The notes beneath the pieces are model-generated. The model ran no database searches. It was not told where the DNA came from and saw nothing but the letters and a program-made list of their open reading frames with translations. A DNA stretch of 36,286 nucleotides from the NCBI GenBank assembly GCA_030550775.1, contig JAUQOS010000012.1, positions 1 to 36,286 of the forward strand, read 5' to 3'. The position numbers were made by a program, and so were the translations under genes. This stretch comes from Armatimonadota bacterium. Its GTDB lineage: Bacteria > Armatimonadota > Fimbriimonadia > Fimbriimonadales > GBS-DC. Shown one piece after another: positions 15,978-25,795 of the stretch (the stretch's first letter is position 1; the number at the start of each line of letters is the position of its first letter).

Positions 15978-17222
15978 CTATAGGGGGTCGCGCATAAGCG
16001 CAACCCCGATGCCGATTGCCGCCATCAGGCTCACCAGGGCGGAGCCGCCCGCGCTTACGAAGGGCAACGGCAAGCCCATCGTGGGCAGCAAACCCGTTGC
16101 CATGCCGATATTCATCAGCGCGCCGATGCCTATCCAGCAGCCCAAACCAAACAGGTAGAGCCTGCCTGCACGCGTGGGGGCACGCGCCCCGCTGTCAAAG
16201 CACGCCCATACTAACAGAGCGAGCATGCCCAACACTGCCAAACTGCCAACAAGCCCCGTCTCTTCGGCGATGGTGGCGAAGATGTAGTCGTTCTCGGCAG
16301 CGGGTAGGTGGCGTTTCTCGCGCCCTTCACCGATGCCCACCCCCCACAGCCCACCACTACCTACTGCTATCTTGGCACGCAGCATCTGGTAGGCTGCGTC
16401 TTGGGCATATGCCTCGGGGTTGAGCATCGCCAAAACGCGCTTGACCACATACGCGCCCGGCTGCTGCTCCAGCGGCTCGTTGCGGGCAACACTGAGCAAC
16501 ACTGGCGTAATCACCAAAGCCCCGCCAATCAGCACGCCACTGAGCACGACCAACATCACATTGCGCCAGCGCATTCCGCCCAGAAACGCTACCACAAAGC
16601 CTATCAAAAACACCAGTCCTGCCGTGTCTTTGTCGGGTTGGCGCACAATCAGCGCGATGCCCAGCAGCCACAACAAGGTGCCCAGCTTGGTGCCCAGCGT
16701 CCAGCGGGGGCGCGTCGCGCCATAGATTGCCACAAACCACAACAGCGTCGCCAGCTTGTAGAACTCGGCGGGTTGGATGGTGAACGAACCGAGCCCAGGC
16801 AGCGACACGCCAATCCAGCGGGTTGCGCCTTGAATGCGCACGGTGTTGGGCAAACGCAGCTCTAACCACAGCAAGCCCACCAGCCCCAGCAGCAGCGCAA
16901 GCCATGCAAGGCTGATCCAGAATCGCCCGCGCTTTAGAGCAGTTATGCCCATCACAACACCGCCGATGCCCAACCATAGCGACTGCATTACCACTGGGCG
17001 CAGCGCTTTCCAAAACGCGCTTGTGGAAGCAGCGGTTTCGCTGCGCAGCAGCTCGGCAATCGCCACGCTGGCTTGGAACACCAGCCCCACCAACGCCAAG
17101 GCAAACGGCAACGCGATTAGCAACGGATGCGGGCGCGCGCGAGCTGCCGATGCGGCGGGCACACGAGCGCGCGGCGGCTCCAGCACCGCTGCCGCCCCAT
17201 AACCATAACTCATCCGACGCAT
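15978..17222 (-). CDS. ftsW: Septal peptidoglycan polymerase FtsW (SEDS family)
   Basis: 414 residues with about ten transmembrane helices. SEDS signature near the C-terminus: GLLPTMGLPLPFVSAGGSAL (residues about 371-390). Another conserved element is VGSGGLWGVGIGEGREKRHLPAAENDYIFATIAEETG near 285-320, the large extracellular loop typical of FtsW and RodA. SEDS proteins are glycosyltransferases that polymerise lipid II, working with the transpeptidase FtsI encoded upstream in the operon. An N-terminal tail of about 30 residues rich in A and R precedes the first helix. The ATG at 17222 is preceded by GGAGG at 7 nt and overlaps the end of murD by 13 bp. FtsW rather than RodA is chosen from its dcw position. 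Confidence 0.93.
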   Translation of the reverse strand: MRRMSYGYGAAAVLEPPRARVPAASAARARPHPLLIALPFALALVGLVFQASVAIAELLRSETAASTSAFWKALRPVVMQSLWLGIGGVVMGITALKRGRFWISLAWLALLLGLVGLLWLELRLPNTVRIQGATRWIGVSLPGLGSFTIQPAEFYKLATLLWFVAIYGATRPRWTLGTKLGTLLWLLGIALIVRQPDKDTAGLVFLIGFVVAFLGGMRWRNVMLVVLSGVLIGGALVITPVLLSVARNEPLEQQPGAYVVKRVLAMLNPEAYAQDAAYQMLRAKIAVGSGGLWGVGIGEGREKRHLPAAENDYIFATIAEETGLVGSLAVLGMLALLVWACFDSGARAPTRAGRLYLFGLGCWIGIGALMNIGMATGLLPTMGLPLPFVSAGGSALVSLMAAIGIGVALMRDPL

Positions 17223-18568
17223 GCGAACGCCTCCCTCACCAGTTGCTTGAAGCGCTCCCCGCGCTCCGCGAAGTTGCGAAACTGGTCAAAACTGGCACAG
17301 CCTGGCGCGAGAATCACTGTCTCCCCTGCTCTCGCAAGCGCACGGGCGCGCTCAACCGCCCGTTCCAGCGTCTCGGTATACTCCCAGTCTGGATAGCCGC
17401 GCTGCTGCAACGCTTCCCCAATTGCACGTCCATCACGCCCAATCAGCAGCACATAACGGGCATAGTGCGCCAGCGATTGCGCCAGCTGCTGGATACTGTT
17501 GTTCTTGTCCACACCCCCTGCGATGACAAGACACGGCTTTGGGGTGGCTCGGAGCGACTGCTCCAGCGCATCGGCGTTGGTGCACATGGAGTTGTTGATG
17601 TAGCGCACACCTGCCCACGCGCCCACCAACTCCATCCGATGCGGCACGCCCCGAAAGGTGGCAAGCGCATCGCGCACTTGGTCTGCCCGCCCCCCTAAAA
17701 TCGCTGCCACCTGAGCCGCCGCAAGCGCGTTCTCCAAGTTATGTTTGCCCTGTAGGGCGGGCATCGGTGTTGCTGAAAGGTCTAAGGTTTTGTCAAAAAG
17801 TTGCACAATCGGTTCATCTGCCGAAAACCAGACGATTTGCGCCCTTCCCTGCCCTGCTCCCCCGTGCTCCAATAGCCAGCGAATGCCCGCATCATCACGG
17901 TTGAGCACCGCCCAATCGTCGGCAGTTTGATTGGCTAAAATCTTGCCTTTCGCTTGCGCATACGCTTCCCAGCTGCCGTGATAATCTAAGTGATCGTGAC
18001 GGATGTTCGTAATCACAGCGATGCGTGGGCGGAAGGTAAGGGTGTGCAGCAGCTGGAACGAACTCACTTCGGCGATCAGCCACTCGTGAGGCTGCGCGCG
18101 CTCCGCTGCCTCGGTGAGCGTGAGGTCGTTTTCGGTGCCAGCGATGTTGCCGCACAGGTATGCCGATAGCCCCATCGTGCGCAGCATGTGGTAAACGAGC
18201 GCGGTTGTGGTCGTCTTGCCGTTGGTGCCCGTAATCGCGACGATGGGCGCGTGGCTGATGCGATATGCCAGTTCGATCTCGCTCCAAACAGGCACGCCTG
18301 CGGTTGTAGCCTGCTCGAACACGGGATGCGTCGGCGGCACCCCAGGACTGACGATGACGATATCGTAGCCGTTCAGCCTCGCAGGGGCTTCGGTTTGGGC
18401 GTAGAGAGGAATGCCTCGTTGGGCAAGCAGTTCGGCGTGGGGCAATGCGCTCTGCGGCTGACGATCGTACGCCTCTACCGCTGCGCCGCGAGCGAGTAGC
18501 GCAACAGCTGCGGCATAGCCGCTCCGCCCTGCTCCAATCACTGCCACACGCTTGCCCGTGAAGTCCAT
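17210..18568 (-). CDS. murD: UDP-MurNAc-L-Ala:D-glutamate ligase MurD
   Basis: 452 residues. MurD adds D-Glu to UDP-MurNAc-L-Ala in the cytoplasm. A Rossmann-type N-domain (VAVIGAGRSGYAAA) precedes the P-loop GTNGKTTTT (114-122), the central-domain motif TNIRHDHLDYHGSWEAYAQAKGKI, and the C-domain substrate site YINNSMCTNADALEQSL. The start is the ATG at 18568, with AGGTGA just upstream; an in-frame TTG six codons earlier is less likely. It lies 21 bp after mraY. The strand, spacing and order match the canonical dcw cluster. Confidence 0.95.
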   Translation of the reverse strand: MDFTGKRVAVIGAGRSGYAAAVALLARGAAVEAYDRQPQSALPHAELLAQRGIPLYAQTEAPARLNGYDIVIVSPGVPPTHPVFEQATTAGVPVWSEIELAYRISHAPIVAITGTNGKTTTTALVYHMLRTMGLSAYLCGNIAGTENDLTLTEAAERAQPHEWLIAEVSSFQLLHTLTFRPRIAVITNIRHDHLDYHGSWEAYAQAKGKILANQTADDWAVLNRDDAGIRWLLEHGGAGQGRAQIVWFSADEPIVQLFDKTLDLSATPMPALQGKHNLENALAAAQVAAILGGRADQVRDALATFRGVPHRMELVGAWAGVRYINNSMCTNADALEQSLRATPKPCLVIAGGVDKNNSIQQLAQSLAHYARYVLLIGRDGRAIGEALQQRGYPDWEYTETLERAVERARALARAGETVILAPGCASFDQFRNFAERGERFKQLVREAFACVG

Positions 18569-18589
18569 AAGCTCACCTGTTTCCAAAGG

Positions 18590-19597
18590 CTATAACAACT
18601 CCATCAAGAGCAGCCCCGCTACGGCAAACAGCGCGCCCAGCAACCAAAACCGCATCACTATCGTCGGCTCTGACCAGCCCAACAACTCAAAGTGATGGTG
18701 GATGGGCGTTGCTTTGAAAATCCGCTTGCCTCCGCGCAGCTTCACCGAACTCAGCTGCACCACCACGCTCAAAATCTCAATCACGAATACGCCGCCAATC
18801 AGCGCATAACTCGCCGCAGTCAGCCATGTCGGCGAGGAAAGCATCATCCGCAGCGTCAGCAGCCCGAAACTCGCGCCCAGAAACATCGAGCCTGTGTCGC
18901 CCATGAACACCTTCGCAGGATGCACATTCCACCACAAATAGCCTACACACGCGCCCAGCAGCATCGGCGCGTACTCCGCACCTGCCATGAAACCTGCGTA
19001 GCTGCACAGCGGCAGGAACGCAATCGCCGTCAGCCCCGCCGCCAAGCCGTCCAAGCCATCCGTTAAGTTGAACGCATTCACCCAGCCGACCACCCACAAC
19101 ACCGCCAGCAGGTAGTAGCCCCAGCCGAACTCCAACGCCAGTGTACCGAAGCCCTCGCCTGTGAATACCCGTAGCGACTCGTCCATCACCGGCGGGGGCA
19201 TCGCCTGCCACAGCATATACACGCTCACCGCCGCCGCCGCCAGTTGCAACGCCAGCTTCGACTTCCACTCCAGCCCGCGCCGTCCCGTGAGACGCTGTAT
19301 CCAGTAGTCGTCCAGCAGTCCAATCGCCGCGAACCACAGCGCGCCCGCGAAAATTACTAGCGTAAGAGTCAGGTTCTCGCCCCTGTGCGCCATGCCCCAC
19401 ACCAACATGCCCGCCAGCACGCCCAGTATCATCAGGAAGCCTCCCATCGTGGGCGTGCCCTCCTTGGGGCGATGGGTTTCGGGCGCGTAGGCGTACACCG
19501 TTTGGCGTGCGTTGATTCGCGCCAGCCAGCCAATCACAGGCTTGCCCAGCAGCCAACTGGTCAGCGCCGCCGCCAGAAACGCTACAAGCGCGTTCAT
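18590..19597 (-). CDS. mraY: Phospho-MurNAc-pentapeptide transferase MraY
   Basis: 335 residues, polytopic membrane enzyme that couples UDP-MurNAc-pentapeptide to undecaprenyl phosphate (lipid I). Diagnostic motifs are KEGTPTMGG (45-53), DDY (96-98) for Mg binding, NLTDGLDGL (177-185) as the nucleophile region, and the HHHFE loop near 302. About ten helices. The start at 19597 forms an ATGA overlap with murF; an upstream frame to 19681 exists but lies within murF and lacks the family sequence. The length agrees with family norms of 320-360. Confidence 0.96.
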   Translation of the reverse strand: MNALVAFLAAALTSWLLGKPVIGWLARINARQTVYAYAPETHRPKEGTPTMGGFLMILGVLAGMLVWGMAHRGENLTLTLVIFAGALWFAAIGLLDDYWIQRLTGRRGLEWKSKLALQLAAAAVSVYMLWQAMPPPVMDESLRVFTGEGFGTLALEFGWGYYLLAVLWVVGWVNAFNLTDGLDGLAAGLTAIAFLPLCSYAGFMAGAEYAPMLLGACVGYLWWNVHPAKVFMGDTGSMFLGASFGLLTLRMMLSSPTWLTAASYALIGGVFVIEILSVVVQLSSVKLRGGKRIFKATPIHHHFELLGWSEPTIVMRFWLLGALFAVAGLLLMELL

Positions 19598-21042
19598 CGC
19601 ATCACCACTTGCTCCAGCCCCAGCGCTCGCGAGCCTTTCAGCAGCACGCAATCGCCAGGTTGCACCGTGCGCATCAGCCACTCGCCCGCTTGCTGAGGCG
19701 TTTCAAAGTGCAGCAGTCGGCTAGCAGGAAAACCGCCCTCCCTGGCAGCAGCTGCCGTCCATAGCACTTCGGTTCCGACCAAGACCAGATAGTCCAGCGG
19801 TTGCCCTGCCAGCCAACGCCCTAAGCTCCAGTGGAGGCGCATGCTGTATGCCCCCAGTTCCTTCATGTCGCCCAAGATAGCGATGCGCCGCCGCGCGGGC
19901 ACTTGCGTGAGCAGCACTTGTAACGCGGCACGCATCGAATCGGGGTTGGCATTGTAGGCATCGTTGATGAGCAGCCAGCCGCCGGGCTGTTTCTGCACCG
20001 CCATGCGCATTTCGGGCAGTTGCAGGTCGCGCAGGGCGTGAGCAGCAGCATAGGGGTCAACGCCCAACAGAGTAGCTGTCAGCAACGCGGCGGTGGCGTT
20101 AACAAGCAGGTGTTCGCCCAAGTAAGGCAACTCCAGCCAAACGCGCGCTTGGAAACTGGGCAGATTCAGCTCCACCTCACCCGCGGTGTGGTTCTCGCCC
20201 AGCTGCACGCGCACCAAGCGGGCGTCGGCGTCGGGATGTCGCCCAAAAGTGTAAACGGTATGGCAACCACAGCGGGCACGGAGCAGCTCGTAGAACTTGT
20301 CGTCGCGCGGCAAAACCGCGATGCCGTTCGGGGGCAACGCCTGCAGCAGTTCCGATTTCGCTTCGGCAATCGCCTCGCGACTGCCCAACTGCTCAATGTG
20401 CGACCAGCCGATTTGGGTGAGAATGCCCACAGTCGGCTCGGCGATTTCCGCGAGGTAGGCAATCTGCCCACGCCCACGCATTGCCATCTCTTGCACCAAA
20501 AAGCGGTGCGACTCGTCCAAGCCAAACAGCGTGAGGGGCACACCGATTTCAGTGTTAAAGTTTCCTGCGTTTTTATGCACAGCGCGCGGGTAGCCCGCCT
20601 CCAACGCCGTGGCGACCATCTCTTTGGTGGTGGTCTTCCCAGTGCTGCCGGTGATACCGATCACGGTGGCGTTGAACTGGCGTCGGTAGTGGCGTGCCAG
20701 TTGCCCTAAGGCGTGCACGGTGTTGGGCACGCGCAGCAGGGGCATCTCCTCTGCGCCCAGCGGCACATACTCCACCAGTGCTGCGACCGCTCCGCGTTCA
20801 AACACCTCTTGCAAATACTGGTGTCCGTCGGTGCGATTGCCGCGTAGTGCGACGAACAGGTCGCCCGGCTCCACAAGGCGGCTGTCGATGCTCACGCCCG
20901 TGATGGAGTGCGCTCTGCCCTGCTCCGCCGTTTCGAACAGTGGCAAGGTTGCGGCGCGTTTGGCATGGGGCTCCAGCGCAATGTTCAGCGGCTTTGCGCC
21001 TGTGGCTTCAATGACCTCCGATAAGTGCATCGCTCGTTTCAT
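19594..21042 (-). CDS. murF: UDP-MurNAc-tripeptide:D-Ala-D-Ala ligase MurF
   Basis: 482 residues. MurF adds the D-Ala-D-Ala dipeptide made by the Ddl half of the fused gene downstream. The N-domain (SIDSRLVEPGDLFVALRG near 51) binds the UDP-MurNAc moiety, GSTGKTTTK (132-140) is the P-loop, followed by NAGNFNTEIGVPLTLF, and INDAYNANPDSMRAAL lies in the C-domain. AGGAG sits 7 nt before the ATG at 21042, which overlaps the murE stop (ATGA). Another in-frame ATG lies four codons downstream. The N-terminal extension of about 25 residues before the conserved domain is a little longer than usual. Confidence 0.96.
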   Translation of the reverse strand: MKRAMHLSEVIEATGAKPLNIALEPHAKRAATLPLFETAEQGRAHSITGVSIDSRLVEPGDLFVALRGNRTDGHQYLQEVFERGAVAALVEYVPLGAEEMPLLRVPNTVHALGQLARHYRRQFNATVIGITGSTGKTTTKEMVATALEAGYPRAVHKNAGNFNTEIGVPLTLFGLDESHRFLVQEMAMRGRGQIAYLAEIAEPTVGILTQIGWSHIEQLGSREAIAEAKSELLQALPPNGIAVLPRDDKFYELLRARCGCHTVYTFGRHPDADARLVRVQLGENHTAGEVELNLPSFQARVWLELPYLGEHLLVNATAALLTATLLGVDPYAAAHALRDLQLPEMRMAVQKQPGGWLLINDAYNANPDSMRAALQVLLTQVPARRRIAILGDMKELGAYSMRLHWSLGRWLAGQPLDYLVLVGTEVLWTAAAAREGGFPASRLLHFETPQQAGEWLMRTVQPGDCVLLKGSRALGLEQVVMR

Positions 21043-22547
21043 CGCTTCGCTCCTGCCACCTCCTGCGCGACTTCAATATCGCTGAAAGGTAGCTTTTCGG
21101 TGCCAATGATCTGGTACGGTTCGTGCCCCTTGCCTGCCAGCAGCACCAGTTCGCCCGATTGTGCCGTGTGCAAGGCGTACTCAATCGCGCGTCGGCGATC
21201 TACCTCTACCAGGGCTACTTTGTAGCGCAGCGATTCGGGGACGCCTGCCAAAATCTGTTCCAAAATCCGCGTGGGGTCTTCGGTACGGGGGTTGTCGGAG
21301 GTCAAAATCACGCGGTCGGCAAGTTCCGCCGCGATTTTGCCCATTAGCGGGCGTTTCGTGGCGTCGCGGTCGCCCCCGCAGCCAAACAGCACGGTCAGGC
21401 GCGTGGGGTTGAGCATACGCCCTGCTTCCAGCACACGCTGCAGTGCGTCGGGCGTGTGGGCAAAGTCCACCACAACCTGGTAGTCGGCATCAATAGGCAC
21501 GCGCTGGAACCGCCCTGCCACCTGAGTGAGTTGCGCCAAACCACGCTGAATCGCTTCCATCGGCAGCTCCAGCGCCAATCCTGTGGCGATTGCTGCCAGC
21601 GCGTTGTAGAGGTTGTAAGGCGCAATCAGCCGCAACTCGAAGGTGGTATCTTCGTATCCAGGCGTGCGCACGGTAAAGCGCAGTCCGTCGGTGCGGAACT
21701 CTACCTCGGTGGCGCGCACCCACGCGCTTTCCGACTGCCCGTAGGTGTACACTGCCCCACGCGCTTTAGCGGCAAATCGTCTGCCCCACGCATCGTCTAC
21801 ATTGATGACCGCCTTGAACGGCTTGCCCCCCTGCTCTGCCAGTTCCGTAAACAGGCGCAACTTGGCTTGGGCGTAGGCCTCCATCGTGCCGTGATAGTCC
21901 AGATGGTCTTGGGTGAGGTTCGTGAATACGCCCACATCAAAGCGCACACCGTCCGCGCGTTTTTGATCCAGCGCGTGCGAAGAAACTTCCATTACGGCTG
22001 CTTGCGCGCCTATGTCTAAGGCGCAGCGCAGCATCGCTTGCAGTTGATATACCTCAGGTGTGGTGAACTCGCCCTCTTCAGCGATCGGGTGGCGTGTGCC
22101 ATTGGGGTATTCAATCCACGCGCCCAAAGTGCCCACAATCAGCGTCGGCTTGCCCGCAGCCGCCAAGATTTTCTGCACCATGTGGGTGGTGGTGGTTTTA
22201 CCGTTAGTGCCCGTCACGCCTGCAACGATAAGGTGGCGGCTGGGATCACCGTAGAAGCGTTGGGCGATGCGCCAGAGAGCATCGCGCGTATCGGGCACAA
22301 CATAGTACACGGCGTCGGGCACTTTCGTGAACGCTCCGTTGTGCTTACCAGCTTGTACTAACACGGCAGCGGCGCCGCGCTGCAAGGCGTCGGTAATAAA
22401 CTGATGCCCGTCGCGCTGACGCCCAACAATCGCCACGAACAGGTCGCCCGGCTGCACGCGGCGCGAGTCAACGCAGATGCCGCGAATTTCGGCATCTCCG
22501 TGTGCCCACACAATTGGCAAGCCCTGAGTGAGTTCACTCAATCGCAT
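21039..22547 (-). CDS. murE: UDP-MurNAc-L-Ala-D-Glu:meso-DAP ligase MurE
   Basis: 502 residues. P-loop GTNGKTTT (113-120), the carbamylated-lysine region YHGTMEAYAQAKLRLF near 218, and DNPRTEDP (418-425). The DNPR motif is diagnostic for meso-diaminopimelate ligases as against lysine ligases, so the third peptide residue in this organism is very probably m-DAP. The N-domain has SRRVQPGDLFVAIVG. The start at 22547 is 6 bp after ftsI, and the stop overlaps murF. Length and motifs are normal for the family. Confidence 0.96.
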   Translation of the reverse strand: MRLSELTQGLPIVWAHGDAEIRGICVDSRRVQPGDLFVAIVGRQRDGHQFITDALQRGAAAVLVQAGKHNGAFTKVPDAVYYVVPDTRDALWRIAQRFYGDPSRHLIVAGVTGTNGKTTTTHMVQKILAAAGKPTLIVGTLGAWIEYPNGTRHPIAEEGEFTTPEVYQLQAMLRCALDIGAQAAVMEVSSHALDQKRADGVRFDVGVFTNLTQDHLDYHGTMEAYAQAKLRLFTELAEQGGKPFKAVINVDDAWGRRFAAKARGAVYTYGQSESAWVRATEVEFRTDGLRFTVRTPGYEDTTFELRLIAPYNLYNALAAIATGLALELPMEAIQRGLAQLTQVAGRFQRVPIDADYQVVVDFAHTPDALQRVLEAGRMLNPTRLTVLFGCGGDRDATKRPLMGKIAAELADRVILTSDNPRTEDPTRILEQILAGVPESLRYKVALVEVDRRRAIEYALHTAQSGELVLLAGKGHEPYQIIGTEKLPFSDIEVAQEVAGAKR

Positions 22548-22553
22548 GGCTCG

Positions 22554-24422
22554 TCACCCCAACGGGCGGCTGAAGCTGCGCGGCACGATGCTTTTGTGTC
22601 GTGACGACGGAATGCGCCAGTACCACATCAAAAACTGCGCCAGCTGTCGGAACGCGGGGGCAGCCACCTCGCCGCCGTAGTAGCCGCGTTGCGGCTCATC
22701 TGCCATCACCAAAATCACGGCGCGTGGCGCGTCGGCGGGCACGATGCCCACAAATGATGCCACATACTTGCCTGGCGCATAACCCCGCCCGTTCGGTAAA
22801 GCTTTCTGCGCCGTGCCCGTTTTTCCCGCTACCAGATAGCCCTTCAGTTGGGCGGCTTTGCCTGTGCCTGCCTCCACTGCACGCACCAGCCCGCGCATCA
22901 CCAAGCGGGCATCGGCAGGCTGTACTATCTGCTGAGGTTCGGGGCGTGCAAGGGCAGGTTCCAGGGCTATCCGCGGCGCAACCCATCGCCCCTCATTTGC
23001 CAACGCACCATATGCCGCTGCCAGCGCCAATGGCGACACCAACAGCCCCTGCCCGAAGGCAAGGTTTGCTGCACGCACCTCCCTGCCCCACCGTACCTTG
23101 TCAGGTGGAGTCGTGCGTCCCACTGCCTCGTAGGCAAAGCCCGCCCGCGTTGGCTCAAATAAGTGAAACCGTTGCAGTGCGCGATACACGCCCTCCAGCC
23201 CCACGCGCTGCCCTATCTGCGCCATCGCCACATTGCATGAGTGGCACAGAGTATCTTCCAGCGTCTGCATGCCGTGCCCGCGGCCGCGCCCTTCCACCAC
23301 GCAGCGAATGCGCTTGCTTGCCACCTTGTATGCACCAGCGCAGAAAAACTGCATGCCTGCGCTCAAACGCCCCTCACTCAGCAGCGCAGCGACCACTAAC
23401 GGTTTGACGGTTGAGCCCGGCTCGTACAAAAACTCCACCGCGCGGTTGCGCAGTGGCTCCATCGCGCGTTCGCGCTCAGTGGGGCTGTTCGTGCGCGGCA
23501 CGCGCAAGCCTTCGCGCGTCGCCAGATTAAAGGTCGGGCGGTTGGCAATCGCCAAAATATCGCCCGACTGCGGCTCCAGCACCAACATAAGCGCACCCAT
23601 GGGCTGATGTTTACGCCAGAGCTGCTCCAGAGCGTCTTCAGCAGCTTGTTGGATAGCTGCGTCTAGTGTGAGGCGCACGGGTTCCCCATCGACGGGCACC
23701 ACGCGCCGCTGGACGGTTTCTGGAATCAGCACACCCCCAGGCGCCAGCTCGCCCTCTTCAATGCCGTTTTTGCCCGCTAAACGCGTATCGTAGGCGCGCT
23801 CAATGCCGCTTACAGCCCTCAGGAAGTTGCCCTCTGCCCCGCTCTCTACGGGTTGCGTTAGCCCGATGACCTGCGGGGCAAGCGTTGGCTGAAGGTAAGT
23901 GCGGATGGGCACCAACTCACGCGTGAGCACGGGCTGCTCGTCGCGCCTGTAGGGCTTGAACGCTTGGCGCAGGGCGTGGCGCAACTGGTCGTATCGTTCC
24001 AGCGGGGCGCGCTGGGCAAGGCGCAGGTAGCGTCGCCCCTCCCCGCGCGCTTGCAGGAGACGGTCCCGCCAGAACTCCTCGCTTTCGCCTAAGTGCGCAG
24101 CGAGCACGCGTGCCGCACGGGGTACATCGCGCACGCTCATCGGGTCGATAGCGATGTGGCAGCACAGGTCGCTTGTCGCTAGTGGCTTGTGATGGCGATC
24201 AAGGATCGCGCCCCGCTTTGCCAACAGTGTGCGCCTATGCCGGCGTCGGCGCTCGCCCTCCGCACGCAGTTGATCGTGCTGAATCACCTGCAGCTGGACC
24301 AAGCGTGCAGCCAGCGCAGCTCCGCCGAATGCCAACGCGGCGCCGAGCCACTGCGCCCGACGCAGCTCGTCCGTTTTCAAGCGCACAGTTGTGTGGCGCA
24401 CGGTTGCACGCCGCGTTGCCAT
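22554..24422 (-). CDS. ftsI: Septal peptidoglycan transpeptidase FtsI (PBP3, class B)
   Basis: 622 residues. A basic cytoplasmic tail and one transmembrane helix (about 24-44) are followed by the class B dimerisation domain (about 50-230) and the transpeptidase domain. The serine nucleophile is in STVK (337-340), with SCN (395-397) and KTG (534-536), the three penicillin-binding motifs. It cross-links septal glycan made by FtsW. Four cysteines (361, 374, 393, 396) flank the active site, and one of them is within the SxN motif, which is somewhat unusual for an exported domain. GGAGG lies 7 nt before the ATG. It is 12 bp after ftsL. Confidence 0.95.
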   Translation of the reverse strand: MATRRATVRHTTVRLKTDELRRAQWLGAALAFGGAALAARLVQLQVIQHDQLRAEGERRRRHRRTLLAKRGAILDRHHKPLATSDLCCHIAIDPMSVRDVPRAARVLAAHLGESEEFWRDRLLQARGEGRRYLRLAQRAPLERYDQLRHALRQAFKPYRRDEQPVLTRELVPIRTYLQPTLAPQVIGLTQPVESGAEGNFLRAVSGIERAYDTRLAGKNGIEEGELAPGGVLIPETVQRRVVPVDGEPVRLTLDAAIQQAAEDALEQLWRKHQPMGALMLVLEPQSGDILAIANRPTFNLATREGLRVPRTNSPTERERAMEPLRNRAVEFLYEPGSTVKPLVVAALLSEGRLSAGMQFFCAGAYKVASKRIRCVVEGRGRGHGMQTLEDTLCHSCNVAMAQIGQRVGLEGVYRALQRFHLFEPTRAGFAYEAVGRTTPPDKVRWGREVRAANLAFGQGLLVSPLALAAAYGALANEGRWVAPRIALEPALARPEPQQIVQPADARLVMRGLVRAVEAGTGKAAQLKGYLVAGKTGTAQKALPNGRGYAPGKYVASFVGIVPADAPRAVILVMADEPQRGYYGGEVAAPAFRQLAQFLMWYWRIPSSRHKSIVPRSFSRPLG

Positions 24423-24434
24423 TTGGATCCCTCC

Positions 24435-24845
24435 CTATTCGCGCAAGTGCAGCGCGAGTGGCTGGGTAGGTAGCGTGGGCGCCTCGAAGCCGACAATTGT
24501 CAACTCGGGCTGGGTATCTACACGCACCATCCCTGCCTGCTCCGCCCAGCGGCGCACCGCCACCTCATCGGTGTACACTGCCAGTTGCCCTCTGAGTTTC
24601 TCTATATTGAGGCGTACGCGGTCTATTTCGCGGCGCAAGCTCTCGCGGCGGGCAGTTTCCCAGTTGAGCATCGCTGTTGCGCTAAGGTGAGTAGCAAGCA
24701 CCGCACCTATAATAACGAGGGGCAACAGCGGGCGTTGTGGGCGTGGCTTCGGGCGCGCTGAGCGAGGCCTCGCTCGAGGCACGGTGTTCGGTTTTGGCAC
24801 ACTTGCCGCCGTTTGCACTGCCTTCGGTTTCGCTGTGGCTGGCAT
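24435..24845 (-). CDS. ftsL: FtsL-like cell division protein
   Basis: 136 residues. Topology is a basic, proline- and alanine-rich cytoplasmic tail (1-52), one transmembrane helix (LLPLVIIGAVLATHLSATAML, about 54-74), then a leucine-zipper-like coiled coil (RRESLRREIDRVRLNIEKLRGQL) and a short C-terminal region. Sequence conservation of FtsL is low, so the call rests on topology, size and its fixed position between rsmH and ftsI. FtsL binds FtsQ and activates FtsW-FtsI. The ATG at 24845 has GGAGG 6 nt upstream and lies 13 bp after rsmH; a longer frame to 24902 would overlap rsmH. Confidence 0.85.
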   Translation of the reverse strand: MPATAKPKAVQTAASVPKPNTVPRARPRSARPKPRPQRPLLPLVIIGAVLATHLSATAMLNWETARRESLRREIDRVRLNIEKLRGQLAVYTDEVAVRRWAEQAGMVRVDTQPELTIVGFEAPTLPTQPLALHLRE

Positions 24846-24858
24846 CTGCTTCCTCCCG

Positions 24859-25794
24859 TTATGCCACGCGCCGTGCAGCGCGCAGTTTAGCGCTGCGGGC
24901 ACGCGGATTCTCTTGCACCTCCGCTTCGCTCGGCTCCAACGGCTTGGGGGTCAAAATCTCCAGCACAGGCGTAGAAACACTGCTCGGCTCTCCCCCACCA
25001 ACACCTGCCAACGCACGCGCGCGCTGGCTCAGGTTGCGAAACGCGTGCTTTACGGCGCGGTCTTCCAGCGAGTGGTATGCCAACACCGCAATCACGCCCC
25101 CCACCTTCAGGCAGCCTGCCATTGCCTCCAGCGCGGGTTGCAGCTCATCCAGTTCGCGATTGACCGCGATCCGTATCGCTTGGAAGGTGCGCGTGGCGGG
25201 GTGAATGCGCTTCTCTTGATACTTTTTCGGCACCGCTTCCAAAACGGCAGCCGCAAGGTCGCCCGTGGTGTTCATCCGCCCTTGATCGCGACGGCGGATA
25301 ATCGCGCGGGCAATCGGCTTCGCCCAACGCTCGTTGCCATACTCGCGCAAAATGCGCACCAGCTCGTTCATCTTTATCCGCTGCAGCAGGTGGTAGGCAG
25401 TGGTGGGCTGTTCCCTATCCATGCGCATGTCCAACGGTGCATCATAGCGAAATGCCATCCCACGTTCCGGGTCATCCAACTGCGCGCTGCTGACACCCAT
25501 ATCCACCAAAATCGCATCCACCGCTTGAATTTGCAATCCGCGCAGTATTTCAGGTAAATTGCGATAGTCCGCGTGGACATAGTAGACGATGCACGGCACA
25601 TCCGCGAGGTTTTGGCGCGCAAGGTCGAGCATGGAGGCGTCGCGGTCAATCGCCACAAGGGTGCCCGTTGTGCCGATTCGCTCCGCTAGGGCACGCGCGT
25701 GCCCGCCCGTGCCCACCGTGGCGTCCACCACCACGCCGCCCACAGGTGGGTTCAGCAACTCCATCACCTCGCGCACCATCACCGGCTTGTGCAT
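24859..25794 (-). CDS. rsmH: 16S rRNA (cytosine-1402 N4)-methyltransferase RsmH
   Basis: 311 residues (also called MraW). It methylates C1402 of 16S rRNA in the decoding centre. The opening MHKPVMVREVMELL and the SAM-binding loop DATVGTGGH (24-32) are diagnostic. Other conserved parts are DAILVDMGVSSAQLDDPERGMAF near 110 and LAYHSLEDRAVKHAF near 255. The ATG at 25794 begins one base after the mraZ stop; an in-frame TTG four codons earlier is less likely. Second gene of the dcw operon, its usual place. Confidence 0.96.
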   Translation of the reverse strand: MHKPVMVREVMELLNPPVGGVVVDATVGTGGHARALAERIGTTGTLVAIDRDASMLDLARQNLADVPCIVYYVHADYRNLPEILRGLQIQAVDAILVDMGVSSAQLDDPERGMAFRYDAPLDMRMDREQPTTAYHLLQRIKMNELVRILREYGNERWAKPIARAIIRRRDQGRMNTTGDLAAAVLEAVPKKYQEKRIHPATRTFQAIRIAVNRELDELQPALEAMAGCLKVGGVIAVLAYHSLEDRAVKHAFRNLSQRARALAGVGGGEPSSVSTPVLEILTPKPLEPSEAEVQENPRARSAKLRAARRVA

Positions 25795-25795
25795 C